This document shows, in pieces, positions 1 through 7,390 of a stretch of 64,000 nt of DNA. The notes under the pieces were generated by a model, which made no database searches, was not told the origin of the DNA, and saw only the letters and a program-made list of their open reading frames with translations. The translations under genes and the position numbers were made by a program. Position 1 is the first letter of the stretch. Every line of letters begins with the position of its first letter. The DNA lies in contig CAVVZJ010000010.1 in the NCBI GenBank assembly GCA_963752755.1, forward strand, positions 1-64,000, written 5' to 3'. The stretch is from CAVVZJ01 sp963752755. GTDB lineage: Bacteria; Planctomycetota; Planctomycetia; Isosphaerales; Isosphaeraceae.

Positions 1-242
1 ATCCAGGTGCGGATCGGTAACTTCGCGATGGGAGGTCCCTCCGTGATAGTGATAACCTGGCTCAGAAGAACTCTCACCACAGGGGGCCACTTGCTCTACC
101 GATCTGTCAACACGCGAGACGGTCGCTACAGCCGAAACGAGATCGCCCCGAAAAACATGGGAATCGATTTCGAATGAACAGGTTAAGGAGCACATCGCTG
201 AGGAGATCAACCGTCGTTCCTATGGACAGAACGAGCGCCGGC

Positions 243-749
243 TCAATCGGGTTCCCAAACGATCTTGGCGTGGTACTCGGGATCATCCCACTGCGCAGGC
301 TCGAGCACCACAAAGCCGGCCATGGTGCGCCAGGCCAGTGATGGGGCATCCCAGTATTCGGCTCGCTCGATGACGACGCGAATCAAAGCGAGGTCCGGGT
401 CGTCCGGGCCACCGGGGAACCACTTCGCATAGTCCGGATTCCAGAGTTGTTTGAGCTTCTCGCCATCGGAAACCAACTCGGCTCGGCCCGAGACAGAGAC
501 ATAGGTGTTCTCTTCGGGTCGGCTGAAGCTGAGGCAGACTTGCCGGTGTTCGCGAACCTCGTCGGTCTTTGGGAAGCTGCGTCTGGTCAGGAACCAGAGG
601 TTTCCGTCGAATGTGGAACCCTGGGTCGTGATAGGCCGGCAACGGAGCTTGCCGTCGTGAGCGACCGTGGTCAGCATCGCAACCCGGATCTTCTCAATCA
701 ACTCCCCGAGTTTGTGGATAGCTTGATTACGCGGATTCGATGCGTCCAT
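243..749 (-). CDS. Pyridoxamine 5'-phosphate oxidase-like split-barrel protein (general stress protein 26 type)
   Basis: 168 residues, the usual size of the small FMN-binding split-barrel family. The order of conserved blocks fits: an N-terminal helix with LIEKIRVAMLTTV, then GKLRCRPIT and the strand LWFLTRRSFPK, then VCLSFSRPEENTYVSVSGRAEL. These proteins bind a flavin or F420-type cofactor in the cytoplasm; the substrate here is unknown. The start is well placed: AGGAGG lies about 9 bases upstream on the minus strand. It is divergent from the glycosyltransferase gene downstream of it on the plus strand. The family call is secure from motif order; the stress role is only inferred from relatives. 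Confidence 0.8.
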   Translation of the reverse strand: MDASNPRNQAIHKLGELIEKIRVAMLTTVAHDGKLRCRPITTQGSTFDGNLWFLTRRSFPKTDEVREHRQVCLSFSRPEENTYVSVSGRAELVSDGEKLKQLWNPDYAKWFPGGPDDPDLALIRVVIERAEYWDAPSLAWRTMAGFVVLEPAQWDDPEYHAKIVWEPD

Positions 750-1019
750 CCTCGGCGATCCTCCTGGTCTTCCGAACCGGCGTCATGCGTCTCCCCTTGG
801 CCGGCCCCGCGGTCACGGCGAACGGACGCAATCCGACGATAAGCCCGACCCGAGCGAAATTGCGAGGCCACCGTCTTCAGCATAACCGGAGTGGAGCCGC
901 TACGAAACTCGTTGAACGTCCGTCCGTCCTGCTGTACGGATCGGTACTTGTCCGCGAATCGCCCGGCCGCTAGAGTACTTTTGTTGTCGTGCTGTCAGCG
1001 TTGGGCATCACGACCGGTT

Positions 1020-2417
1020 ATGGCGGCTCCGACCGTGCGAATCCTCGTGCGGACGGGGCTTTCTTTTTGCCTCGGAATCCCCCGGCCGGAGGCGAAGCAA
1101 GAACACAGGGTCAAACCGAGGATAAGCCATGCTCCCGCGTGTTCACTTGCGCATCACGGCAGCAACATCACCACCAGTTTGGAGGGTTATCGTCGGCTGG
1201 TCGGCGACGAATTGATCGACGAGATCCTGTCGCTGGCCCGGGAACTCCGGGGAGTCTCGATCTGCCACATCAACTCGACTGCGTCCGGCGGCGGTGTCGC
1301 CGAGCTACTGGCGCGCTACCTCCCACTCATCCAGTCCGTAGGGATCAAGGCCGATTGGCGGTTGATTCACGGCCAGTCGGAATTCTTCGCGGTCACGAAG
1401 AAGTTCCACAACGCGCTCCAGGGTGGCCATTACGAGATCGGCGAGCAGGAGCGACAAACCTATCTCGATGTGAACGAGCAGAGTGCGAAGCTGTTCGAAG
1501 GGCCTTACGACGTCGTCATCGTCAACGACCCTCAACCCGCCGCGCTCCGTCATTTCTGCGGGCCGAGAGACAGCCGCTGGATCTGGCGTTGCCACATCGA
1601 CACCTCGAAGCCGGACCCAGGTGTGGCCGCGTTCTTGATCCCCTGGATCGAGGAATACGACGCCGTCGTCTTCACGATGGAGGAGTTCCGCCTGCCCGGC
1701 CTGGCGTCCGAACAGGTGGCGATCATCGCGCCGGCTATCGACCCGTTCGCGACGAAGAACATGGTGCTGCCCCAAGGGATGTGCCGACAGGCAATCGCGG
1801 ATTCGGGAGTCGATATCGGACGCCCCTTGATCGTGCAGGTCTCACGGTTCGACCCGTGGAAGGACCCTCTGGGGGTCATCCGAACTTACCGGCTGGTCAA
1901 GCAGCAGATCCCCGATGTCCAGCTCGCATTGATTGGGGCGATGGCCAGCGACGATCCGGAAGGCTGGGAGTTGCTCGCCAAGGTCCAGGCGGAGTCGCGG
2001 GACGACCCCGATATCTTTGTGTTCACGAATCTCGCGGGCGTCGGCAGCATGGAGGTCAACGTCTTTCAGCGCGGTTGCGATGTGGTGATTCAGAAGTCGC
2101 TGCGCGAGGGCTTTGGCCTGGTCGTCTCCGAGGCGCTCTGGAAGGAGAAACCCGTGGTCGCGGGAGGCACGGGCGGCATCCCGATGCAGTTCCCGGCGGG
2201 TTACGAATCTTACCTGATCGATTCTGTCGAGGCGTGCGCGGAGCGGGTGACGCACCTACTTCGTCACCCCGGTGCGCAAGGCGATCTCGGCCGCGCGGGC
2301 CGCGAGCACGTTCGGAAACACTTCCTCGTTCCCCGCCTGGTCCGCGACGAATTGCGACTGATCCGGGACGTTCTCGACCGGGCTCCCGCGTCTCAGGTGC
2401 GTCCGGCGGAATCGTAG
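1020..2417 (+). CDS. treT: Trehalose synthase TreT-like GT4 glycosyltransferase
   Basis: A GT-B glycosyltransferase. From about 1175 on it follows TreT closely: LEGYRRLVGDELIDEI, then HINSTASGGGVAELL, a VIVNDPQPAAL block, VSRFDPWKDPLGVI (start of the sugar-nucleotide domain) and KSLREGFGLVVSEALW with the GT4 EX7E-type acidic site. TreT enzymes make or break trehalose using ADP- or UDP-glucose and glucose. The start is uncertain: 1020 is the last ATG before the conserved region, an ATG at 891 is in frame, and the first 50 residues look non-homologous, so a rare start nearer 1170 is possible. It lies 15 bases before the GalT-like gene and is probably co-transcribed with it. Confidence 0.75.
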   Translation: MAAPTVRILVRTGLSFCLGIPRPEAKQEHRVKPRISHAPACSLAHHGSNITTSLEGYRRLVGDELIDEILSLARELRGVSICHINSTASGGGVAELLARYLPLIQSVGIKADWRLIHGQSEFFAVTKKFHNALQGGHYEIGEQERQTYLDVNEQSAKLFEGPYDVVIVNDPQPAALRHFCGPRDSRWIWRCHIDTSKPDPGVAAFLIPWIEEYDAVVFTMEEFRLPGLASEQVAIIAPAIDPFATKNMVLPQGMCRQAIADSGVDIGRPLIVQVSRFDPWKDPLGVIRTYRLVKQQIPDVQLALIGAMASDDPEGWELLAKVQAESRDDPDIFVFTNLAGVGSMEVNVFQRGCDVVIQKSLREGFGLVVSEALWKEKPVVAGGTGGIPMQFPAGYESYLIDSVEACAERVTHLLRHPGAQGDLGRAGREHVRKHFLVPRLVRDELRLIRDVLDRAPASQVRPAES

Positions 2418-2432
2418 CGTGGAGGGGGAAGG

Positions 2433-3446
2433 ATGTCGGAACTGCGACGCGACATCACGACGGGTGACTGGGTCATCCTCGCCGCCGAGCGAAGCCGTCG
2501 CCCGGAGGACTTCACCAGGCCGCGACCCTCGGGCACCGGCTCGGCGGCGACGTGCCCGTTCTGCCTCGGCCGCGAGGAACAGACACCGGCCGAGGTGTAC
2601 GCCGACCGTCCCGAAGGGGTACCAAACGGCCCGGGTTGGCGGGTCCGGGTGGTTCCGAACCGGTTCGCGGCGGTCCGGCCGGAGTTCCCGATCGACCGCG
2701 AAGGGATGGCGGGGGTCTTCCCTCGCGTCAGCGGCTCGGGCTACCACGAGGTCATCATCGAGTCTCCCCACCACGAGGCCGACCTGGCTGACCTGAGTCC
2801 CGACGAGATTGCTCGGGTGGTCCAGGCGTACCAGGTCCGTGATCGTTCGCTGCGCAGTGAGCGGCACGTGCGGTTCGTGCAGATCTTCCGCAATCATGGG
2901 CAGCGGGCCGGCACGTCCCTGAGGCATCCCCACTCACAACTGGTCGCGCTACCGCTCGTGCCGTCGGAGGTCCGCAACCGGCTGGAATTCGCCGCCCGTT
3001 ACTTCGACGCAACCGGCCATTGCGTTTACGTGGATCTCGTTCGCGCCGAACTCCGGAACGGCGAGCGGATGGTCGCCGAATCGCCGCATTTCCTCGTCTT
3101 TTGCCCGTTCGCGTCGCGGACGCCCTTTGAAACCTGGATCGCACCGAAGCGTCGCCGCGCTACCTTTGCGGGCGTCGAGCCGGAGGAATTGCTCGATTTC
3201 GCGGGAGTCCTAGGCCGTACGCTCCGGCGGTTGCGGTCGGTCCTCGGCGAGTTCGACTACAACTTCGACATTCATAGCGCTCCGCGGAGCGAGGAGCATC
3301 GGGAGGACTATTTCTGGCACCTCCAGATCTTCCCTCGCCTTGTCGAGCCGGCCGGTTTCGAGGTCGGGACCGGGATGGAGATTAACGTCACCGCACCCGA
3401 GGAAGCCGCCGCTCGCCTCCGTGCCGTCGATCCTGGGGCGAGTTGA
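2433..3446 (+). CDS. galT: Galactose-1-phosphate uridylyltransferase / NDP-glucose phosphorylase family (HIT superfamily)
   Basis: 337 residues. It begins with the family signature RRDITTGDWVILA, has the zinc-site CPFC at about residue 41, and the nucleotidyl-transfer motif HPHSQ preceded by FRNHGQRAGTS. A second half-repeat with FETWIAPKRRRATF and YNFDIHSAP follows, then FHWHLQI-like YFWHLQIFPR. Family enzymes transfer UMP (or another NMP) between a sugar 1-phosphate and UDP-sugar through a covalent His intermediate. A good GGAGGGGGA ribosome site precedes the ATG. HPHSQ rather than HPHGQ, and the TreT-like neighbour, leave open an ADP/UDP-glucose phosphorylase role rather than true Leloir GalT. 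Confidence 0.8.
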   Translation: MSELRRDITTGDWVILAAERSRRPEDFTRPRPSGTGSAATCPFCLGREEQTPAEVYADRPEGVPNGPGWRVRVVPNRFAAVRPEFPIDREGMAGVFPRVSGSGYHEVIIESPHHEADLADLSPDEIARVVQAYQVRDRSLRSERHVRFVQIFRNHGQRAGTSLRHPHSQLVALPLVPSEVRNRLEFAARYFDATGHCVYVDLVRAELRNGERMVAESPHFLVFCPFASRTPFETWIAPKRRRATFAGVEPEELLDFAGVLGRTLRRLRSVLGEFDYNFDIHSAPRSEEHREDYFWHLQIFPRLVEPAGFEVGTGMEINVTAPEEAAARLRAVDPGAS

Positions 3447-3523
3447 CCTCAAACCGCGCGGAGGGGTGGCCGTCATGGCAACGACGGATCCACGCGATCC
3501 TCCCCCATCGCGAGTCGATCGGC

Positions 3524-5134
3524 TCACTGCGTGTCGTCCAGGGTTCGCGCCTTACGGACCAGTTCCATGAACTCCCGGCGATGACCCAAAGGGTCAACTC
3601 CCAGGCTCGATCCGGCGAGTTCCCGGACATTCGCATAGGTCGCTTCCCCCTTGTGCGGCGAGTCGCGGAGCAGCATCCCGAACTCCGCCACGGCCGCCGC
3701 GAACCGGAAGTCGGTCGTCGCCTCGGAATCGCCGCGATCGGCGTCAGGCACGGCAACCTCGATCAAGCGGCTCGCGTCACCCTCCGGTTCCTTGTAGCGG
3801 AGCTTGACCGTGAACAGATCGGCGCTCGCACCGGGGCCCTGCGAGGGTCGCAACGGCTCTTGATACTTCAGCGGATCGATCGTCGGCGCGTTCGACTCCT
3901 GACCAGCGGGGACCAGTTCGTAAAGGGCGGTGACGGTATGCCCAGCGCCGATCTCGCCGGCATCCTTGGTGTCGTCATTGAAATCTTCGGAAGGGAGCAA
4001 GCGATTCTCATAGCCGATCAGCCGGTACGCCCCGACCTGGACGGGGTTAAACTCGACCTGGATCTTCACGTCCTTGGCGATGGTCACGAGCGTGCCGCCC
4101 ATCTCCTCGACGAGCGCCTTGCGAGCCTCGCGGGGCGAGTCGATGTATGCGTAGTTGCCGTTGCCACGGTCGGCGAGCTGTTCCATCGTGGAGTCCTTGA
4201 GGTTGCCGGTCCCGAAGCCGAGGATACTGAGATACACCCCGCTCCGGGCCTTCCCCTCGATCAAGCGGGTCAGGCGACCGCGGTCGGTGATGCCGACATT
4301 GAAGTCGCCATCGGTGCAGAGCAGAACCCGGTTCGTGCCGCCCGGAATGAAGTTCGCCACAGCGATATCGTAGGCGAGCTGAATCCCCGAACCGCCGTCC
4401 GTCGAGCCACCGGCTTCCAGAGCATCAATCGCGGAGAGGATTTCGTCGGGATGGTCGCAGGTCGTCGGCGGCAGCGCCAGTCCCTCGGCGCTGGCATAGA
4501 CCACGATAGCGACGTGATCCTTCTCTCCCAGCCGCTCGACGAGCATCCGGAGCGCCTGCTTGACCAGAGGCAACTTCTGCGGCGACTGCATCGAGCCGGA
4601 GACGTCCACAAGGAAAACGAGATTCGAGGCCGGCCGCACCTCTTCGGAGACGACGCGTCCCTTCAGCCCGATGCGAGCGAGCCGGTGTTCAGGGCTCCAC
4701 GGGCAACGAGCGACCTCGACGTTCACTGTGAAAGGCGCATCACCCGTCGGGGGCGGGTCGTTGTAGGGAAAGTAGTTGACCAATTCCTCGATGCGGACGG
4801 CGTCCGGAGGCGGCAGGCTGCTGTGTTCGAGGAATCGTCGGACGTTGGCGTAAGACGCGGTATCGACGTCGATGGCGAACGTCGAGAGAGGGGCCTGCGC
4901 GACACGGAGGAAGGGATTGTCGTCGATCCGGTCGTAAGTTTCGGTGTTGTGCGTGACCTCCGGCGTGCGAAGATCCACATCCATGGACTGCCCGTCGAGG
5001 GCAAGGCCGACCTCGGAAGACGGTACCAGTCCCGACTTCGCCGGCACTTCTTCCTCATTGGCGCATCCGAAGATCGCCAGGGACAGAGGGACTGTCCATG
5101 TCAAAACTTGCAAGAATCGGGGATTCGCTCTCAT
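3524..5134 (-). CDS. VWA domain lipoprotein, YfbK/DUF3520 type
   Basis: 536 residues from the chosen ATG at 5134, which puts a lipoprotein signal (LTWTVPLSLAIFGC) directly at the N-terminus; an in-frame ATG 18 codons upstream would bury it. Then comes the YfbK N-terminal block (DDNPFLRVAQAPLSTFAIDVDTASYANVRR and EELVNYFPYNDPPP, given here in parts), a von Willebrand A domain with a complete MIDAS start DVSGSM, LLCTDGDFNVG and GFGTGNLKDSTMEQLA, and a C-terminal DUF3520-like region. It is probably anchored in a cytoplasmic or outer membrane and binds protein partners via a metal ion. It is convergent with the GalT-like gene. Function beyond the domain is unknown. Confidence 0.85.
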   Translation of the reverse strand: MRANPRFLQVLTWTVPLSLAIFGCANEEEVPAKSGLVPSSEVGLALDGQSMDVDLRTPEVTHNTETYDRIDDNPFLRVAQAPLSTFAIDVDTASYANVRRFLEHSSLPPPDAVRIEELVNYFPYNDPPPTGDAPFTVNVEVARCPWSPEHRLARIGLKGRVVSEEVRPASNLVFLVDVSGSMQSPQKLPLVKQALRMLVERLGEKDHVAIVVYASAEGLALPPTTCDHPDEILSAIDALEAGGSTDGGSGIQLAYDIAVANFIPGGTNRVLLCTDGDFNVGITDRGRLTRLIEGKARSGVYLSILGFGTGNLKDSTMEQLADRGNGNYAYIDSPREARKALVEEMGGTLVTIAKDVKIQVEFNPVQVGAYRLIGYENRLLPSEDFNDDTKDAGEIGAGHTVTALYELVPAGQESNAPTIDPLKYQEPLRPSQGPGASADLFTVKLRYKEPEGDASRLIEVAVPDADRGDSEATTDFRFAAAVAEFGMLLRDSPHKGEATYANVRELAGSSLGVDPLGHRREFMELVRKARTLDDTQ

Positions 5135-5532
5135 GGTGTGAGCACTCGGGAAGTCGCCAGAGGGGAACGTCGAGGTCGGACGCGGCACGCCGGTCCTGAT
5201 CTCGGTGACCCATCACGGCGACGCCACGCACCCTATGAATTCATACGGAGAACCGGCCCCATCCGTTGGACCTCGCGCGTTCCAATCGAGCGGCGGTCAG
5301 TCCGCTCAAGAACACGCGGACCTGGTCCGGGAGCCGGTGGAAAAGGATGGGGGCGTGTCCGGATCACCGGGAGGCGTGTCCGGCCGAGATTGGGTGAGGT
5401 GAGAATGAGCCGGGGGGAGAGGTTTACGACTGGCGTGGTGAAGGGTTCCCGAGCGGTTCTGCCTGGGGAACCCTTTGGAGACGCGTGGCTCAGTGGCCGT
5501 GACTGTTGGATCGGATCAAAACGGGGGTGGGA
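5135..5532. other. Intergenic region without a recognised gene
   Basis: About 400 bases between the 5' end of the VWA gene and the 3' end of the acidic hypothetical gene (both minus strand). It holds a short direct repeat GGCGTGTCCGG/GGGCGTGTCCGG near 5351-5380. No convincing ORF or RNA gene was seen. Confidence 0.5.
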
Positions 5533-6048
5533 TCACTCCTCGTCTTCCTCAACGTCCTCGTCTTCCTCGAAGTCCGAATCGGTGTCGTCCTCGGTCTCCT
5601 CGTCCTCCTCCTCAACGACCGGCTTCACAGCGGCGGCCTTGGGGCGGGCGGTTTCCTGGGGTGTGCGGGGGACCGAGGCGCCGAGGCCGGGGGCGTCGTC
5701 TGGCATGGGCTCCTTGACCTTCTGGACGAAGTGGGTGCCCTTACCCTTGGCGGTCATCTCGGCCGCCTTGGCCTCGGCAGCCTCCTTCTGGGAAAACTCG
5801 AAGGTCGCGATCGGCTTGAAGGCGTCGTTGACAACCTGCCATACGATCCGCATCCGGGCTGTCGGCTTGGCCGGCTTGGTCGCCCGGGACTTCTTGGGAG
5901 CTGCCTTGGGCTTCTTTTTCGGCCGGGCATCCTCGTCGTCGTCGGCGACGTCCGCGACTTCCTCGGACTCGTCTTCCATCGGGTCGAGCGGTTCGGCGGC
6001 CTCGTACTGGCGCCGAAGCTCGAACCGGTTGCGCGGTTTCCCAGCCAT
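5533..6048 (-). CDS. Conserved-looking hypothetical protein with basic linker and acidic tail
   Basis: 171 residues in three parts. Residues 1-40 contain FELRRQYEAAEPLDPMEDES; residues 41-64 are a Lys/Pro/Ala-rich linker; residues 65-115 form the only globular-looking part, with MRIVWQVVNDAFKPIATFEF followed by KEAAEAKAAEMTAKGKGTHFVQKVKEPM. The last 30 residues are almost all Glu and Asp. The central part, with a Trp-containing strand and an Ala/Glu helix, reads like a small conserved planctomycete protein, but I do not recognise it. A basic linker plus an acidic tail would suit a nucleic-acid or chaperone-like role; that is a guess. Confidence 0.65.
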   Translation of the reverse strand: MAGKPRNRFELRRQYEAAEPLDPMEDESEEVADVADDDEDARPKKKPKAAPKKSRATKPAKPTARMRIVWQVVNDAFKPIATFEFSQKEAAEAKAAEMTAKGKGTHFVQKVKEPMPDDAPGLGASVPRTPQETARPKAAAVKPVVEEEDEETEDDTDSDFEEDEDVEEDEE

Positions 6049-6217
6049 CGCGATGTCCTTCCTCTCGTTGTCCAGTAGTGGAATCGATTGAGCGGGCCGC
6101 CACGGGCCCTGTCCGCCGACCGAAACGCAGGAGCGGCGGGCCAGGCAACGTTCCTCCGCCCGAATGTAATCGAACCGGTCCCCTTTTGTCAGCAGAGGAT
6201 ACGGCCGCCGCGCGGGT

Positions 6218-6622
6218 TCAGGCCGACGCCTGCAACCCCCCGGCGCCGAGCGGCCCAGAATGCAGCTCGCGGCGGATGTGCGACAGGAGAGACTCGGGAT
6301 GGTAGGGCTTGGTCAGGAAGTGGGCAATGCCCAGCGTCCCGAGCGCCCGCTCGTACTCTGGCGTGATGGCAGCACTGCAGATCAAGATCCGCTGCTGCGG
6401 GCAAGCCTGGCGGATCTGTCGGCAGACCTCCACGCCCGAGTAACCCGGCAGGTTCAGATCGACGACCGCCAGATCGAACGGCCCGTGCGCATCAAACCGA
6501 TCGACGCCCTCGGGACCATCGCCCGCCTCGACCACCTGGAAATCGGCCCCGCGAAGGAACTGGGCGACGAGGCGGCGGAGGACGGTTTCGTCTTCCACCA
6601 ACAGCAGCTTGGCACTTCGCAT
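6218..6622 (-). CDS. Single-domain response regulator (CheY-like receiver)
   Basis: 134 residues: one receiver domain and a short tail. The acidic pocket is in LLVEDETVLRRLV, the phospho-acceptor Asp in LAVVDLNLPGYSGVEV, the Thr/Ser switch in ILICSA and the Lys in FLTKPYHPESLL. The start chosen (MRSAKLLLVEDE) is standard for the fold; the longer in-frame extension is not homologous. There is no output domain and no kinase next to it, so it must be phosphorylated by a partner encoded elsewhere or take part in a phosphorelay. Confidence 0.85.
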   Translation of the reverse strand: MRSAKLLLVEDETVLRRLVAQFLRGADFQVVEAGDGPEGVDRFDAHGPFDLAVVDLNLPGYSGVEVCRQIRQACPQQRILICSAAITPEYERALGTLGIAHFLTKPYHPESLLSHIRRELHSGPLGAGGLQASA

Positions 6623-6810
6623 CCGCCGGACTCCTCGGATCACGCGGCGTACGGTTTGATCGCGTCCACCGATCCTCCCTGCCGGGAGACGCACCAGCCG
6701 CGCCGCGGTCTCAGTATCCTAGCGACACTTCCGACTCGCGCCCACACGGATCGGGCCCGGGGATGGACTGGAGGAGCTTCCGGCACGGCGCCCATGCTGC
6801 GGGCAAGGCT

Positions 6811-7074
6811 CTATCCCGGCGGGATCGGCCGTGCGTGAGCGACAGGCACCTCGCCGCTGGGGGGGGACGGGCCAGCGGGGCCGTCCGGAGATCGGCCATT
6901 CGATTGATTCACACCGAGGTTCTGGCAAAGCGCGGCGATCAGGACATGCTTGGTGACATTCAGTCCGAGAATGCCCCAGAGCGCCCCCAGCCGGAACAAC
7001 CAGATGTTGAGCGCCACGCAGGCCACCACGGCCAGCATCGTCATCACGCTCATTTGCATCCGGTTGCGCTCCAT
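6811..7074 (-). CDS. Small membrane protein, unknown function
   Basis: 87 residues from an ATG at 7074. After a short basic start (MERNRMQM) comes a hydrophobic stretch, MTMLAVVACVALNIWLFRLG, and then ALWGILGLNVTKHVLIAALC with the ending QNLGVNQ; the last 35 residues are Pro/Gly/Ser-rich. It looks like two membrane-associated helices with the N-terminus inside. It is divergent from the complex I operon that starts about 300 bases away. I do not recognise a family. The hydrophobic part has clear codon structure, so it is probably real. Confidence 0.55.
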   Translation of the reverse strand: MERNRMQMSVMTMLAVVACVALNIWLFRLGALWGILGLNVTKHVLIAALCQNLGVNQSNGRSPDGPAGPSPPSGEVPVAHARPIPPG

Positions 7075-7390
7075 GATCCGATTATGGGCGCCGGGACGGC
7101 CCTGGGAAGGGTGGGCGTTGGCTTGCGGGCTGACTTCGTGTAGGATTTCACGAGGGTCACGTCGCGCTCGATCTGTCAGGACGGTACCCCCTGGCAGGCG
7201 CGTCGCGGCAGGTTTAGGATGAGCAGGCCCCGGACGTTTCGGACGGCGGCGACGCCGGCCCGTGCCTCTCCCACTCACCGATCATGGTCAGAATTCGGAT
7301 TCTGGGCCGGCTGGTCGGAGTCGAGCCGAGGCCAGCGCCGAGCCGTCACGAGGACGATCGAGCGACGTCGAGCGGAGCAACGCAAACGCC
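7075..7390. other. Divergent intergenic region upstream of the complex I cluster
   Basis: About 316 bases between the small membrane protein gene (minus) and nuoBCD (plus). It must hold the promoters for both. A lower-GC patch at about 7278-7302 (ATCATGGTCAGAATTCGGAT) is the only local change in composition; no clear -35/-10 pair or hairpin was identified. Confidence 0.45.

Noticed and set aside
1..242. A gene at the left edge of the window
   Set aside because: Short open frames only, without motifs or a ribosome site; it may be the regulatory region of a gene outside the window.
3443..6091. An open frame of 882 codons on the plus strand over the VWA gene, and similar long antisense frames at 7856-10444, 17933-20203 and 29904-32468
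   Set aside because: They are shadows of codon bias in a high-GC genome: no family motifs, low-complexity composition, and the opposite strand carries complete, recognisable proteins.
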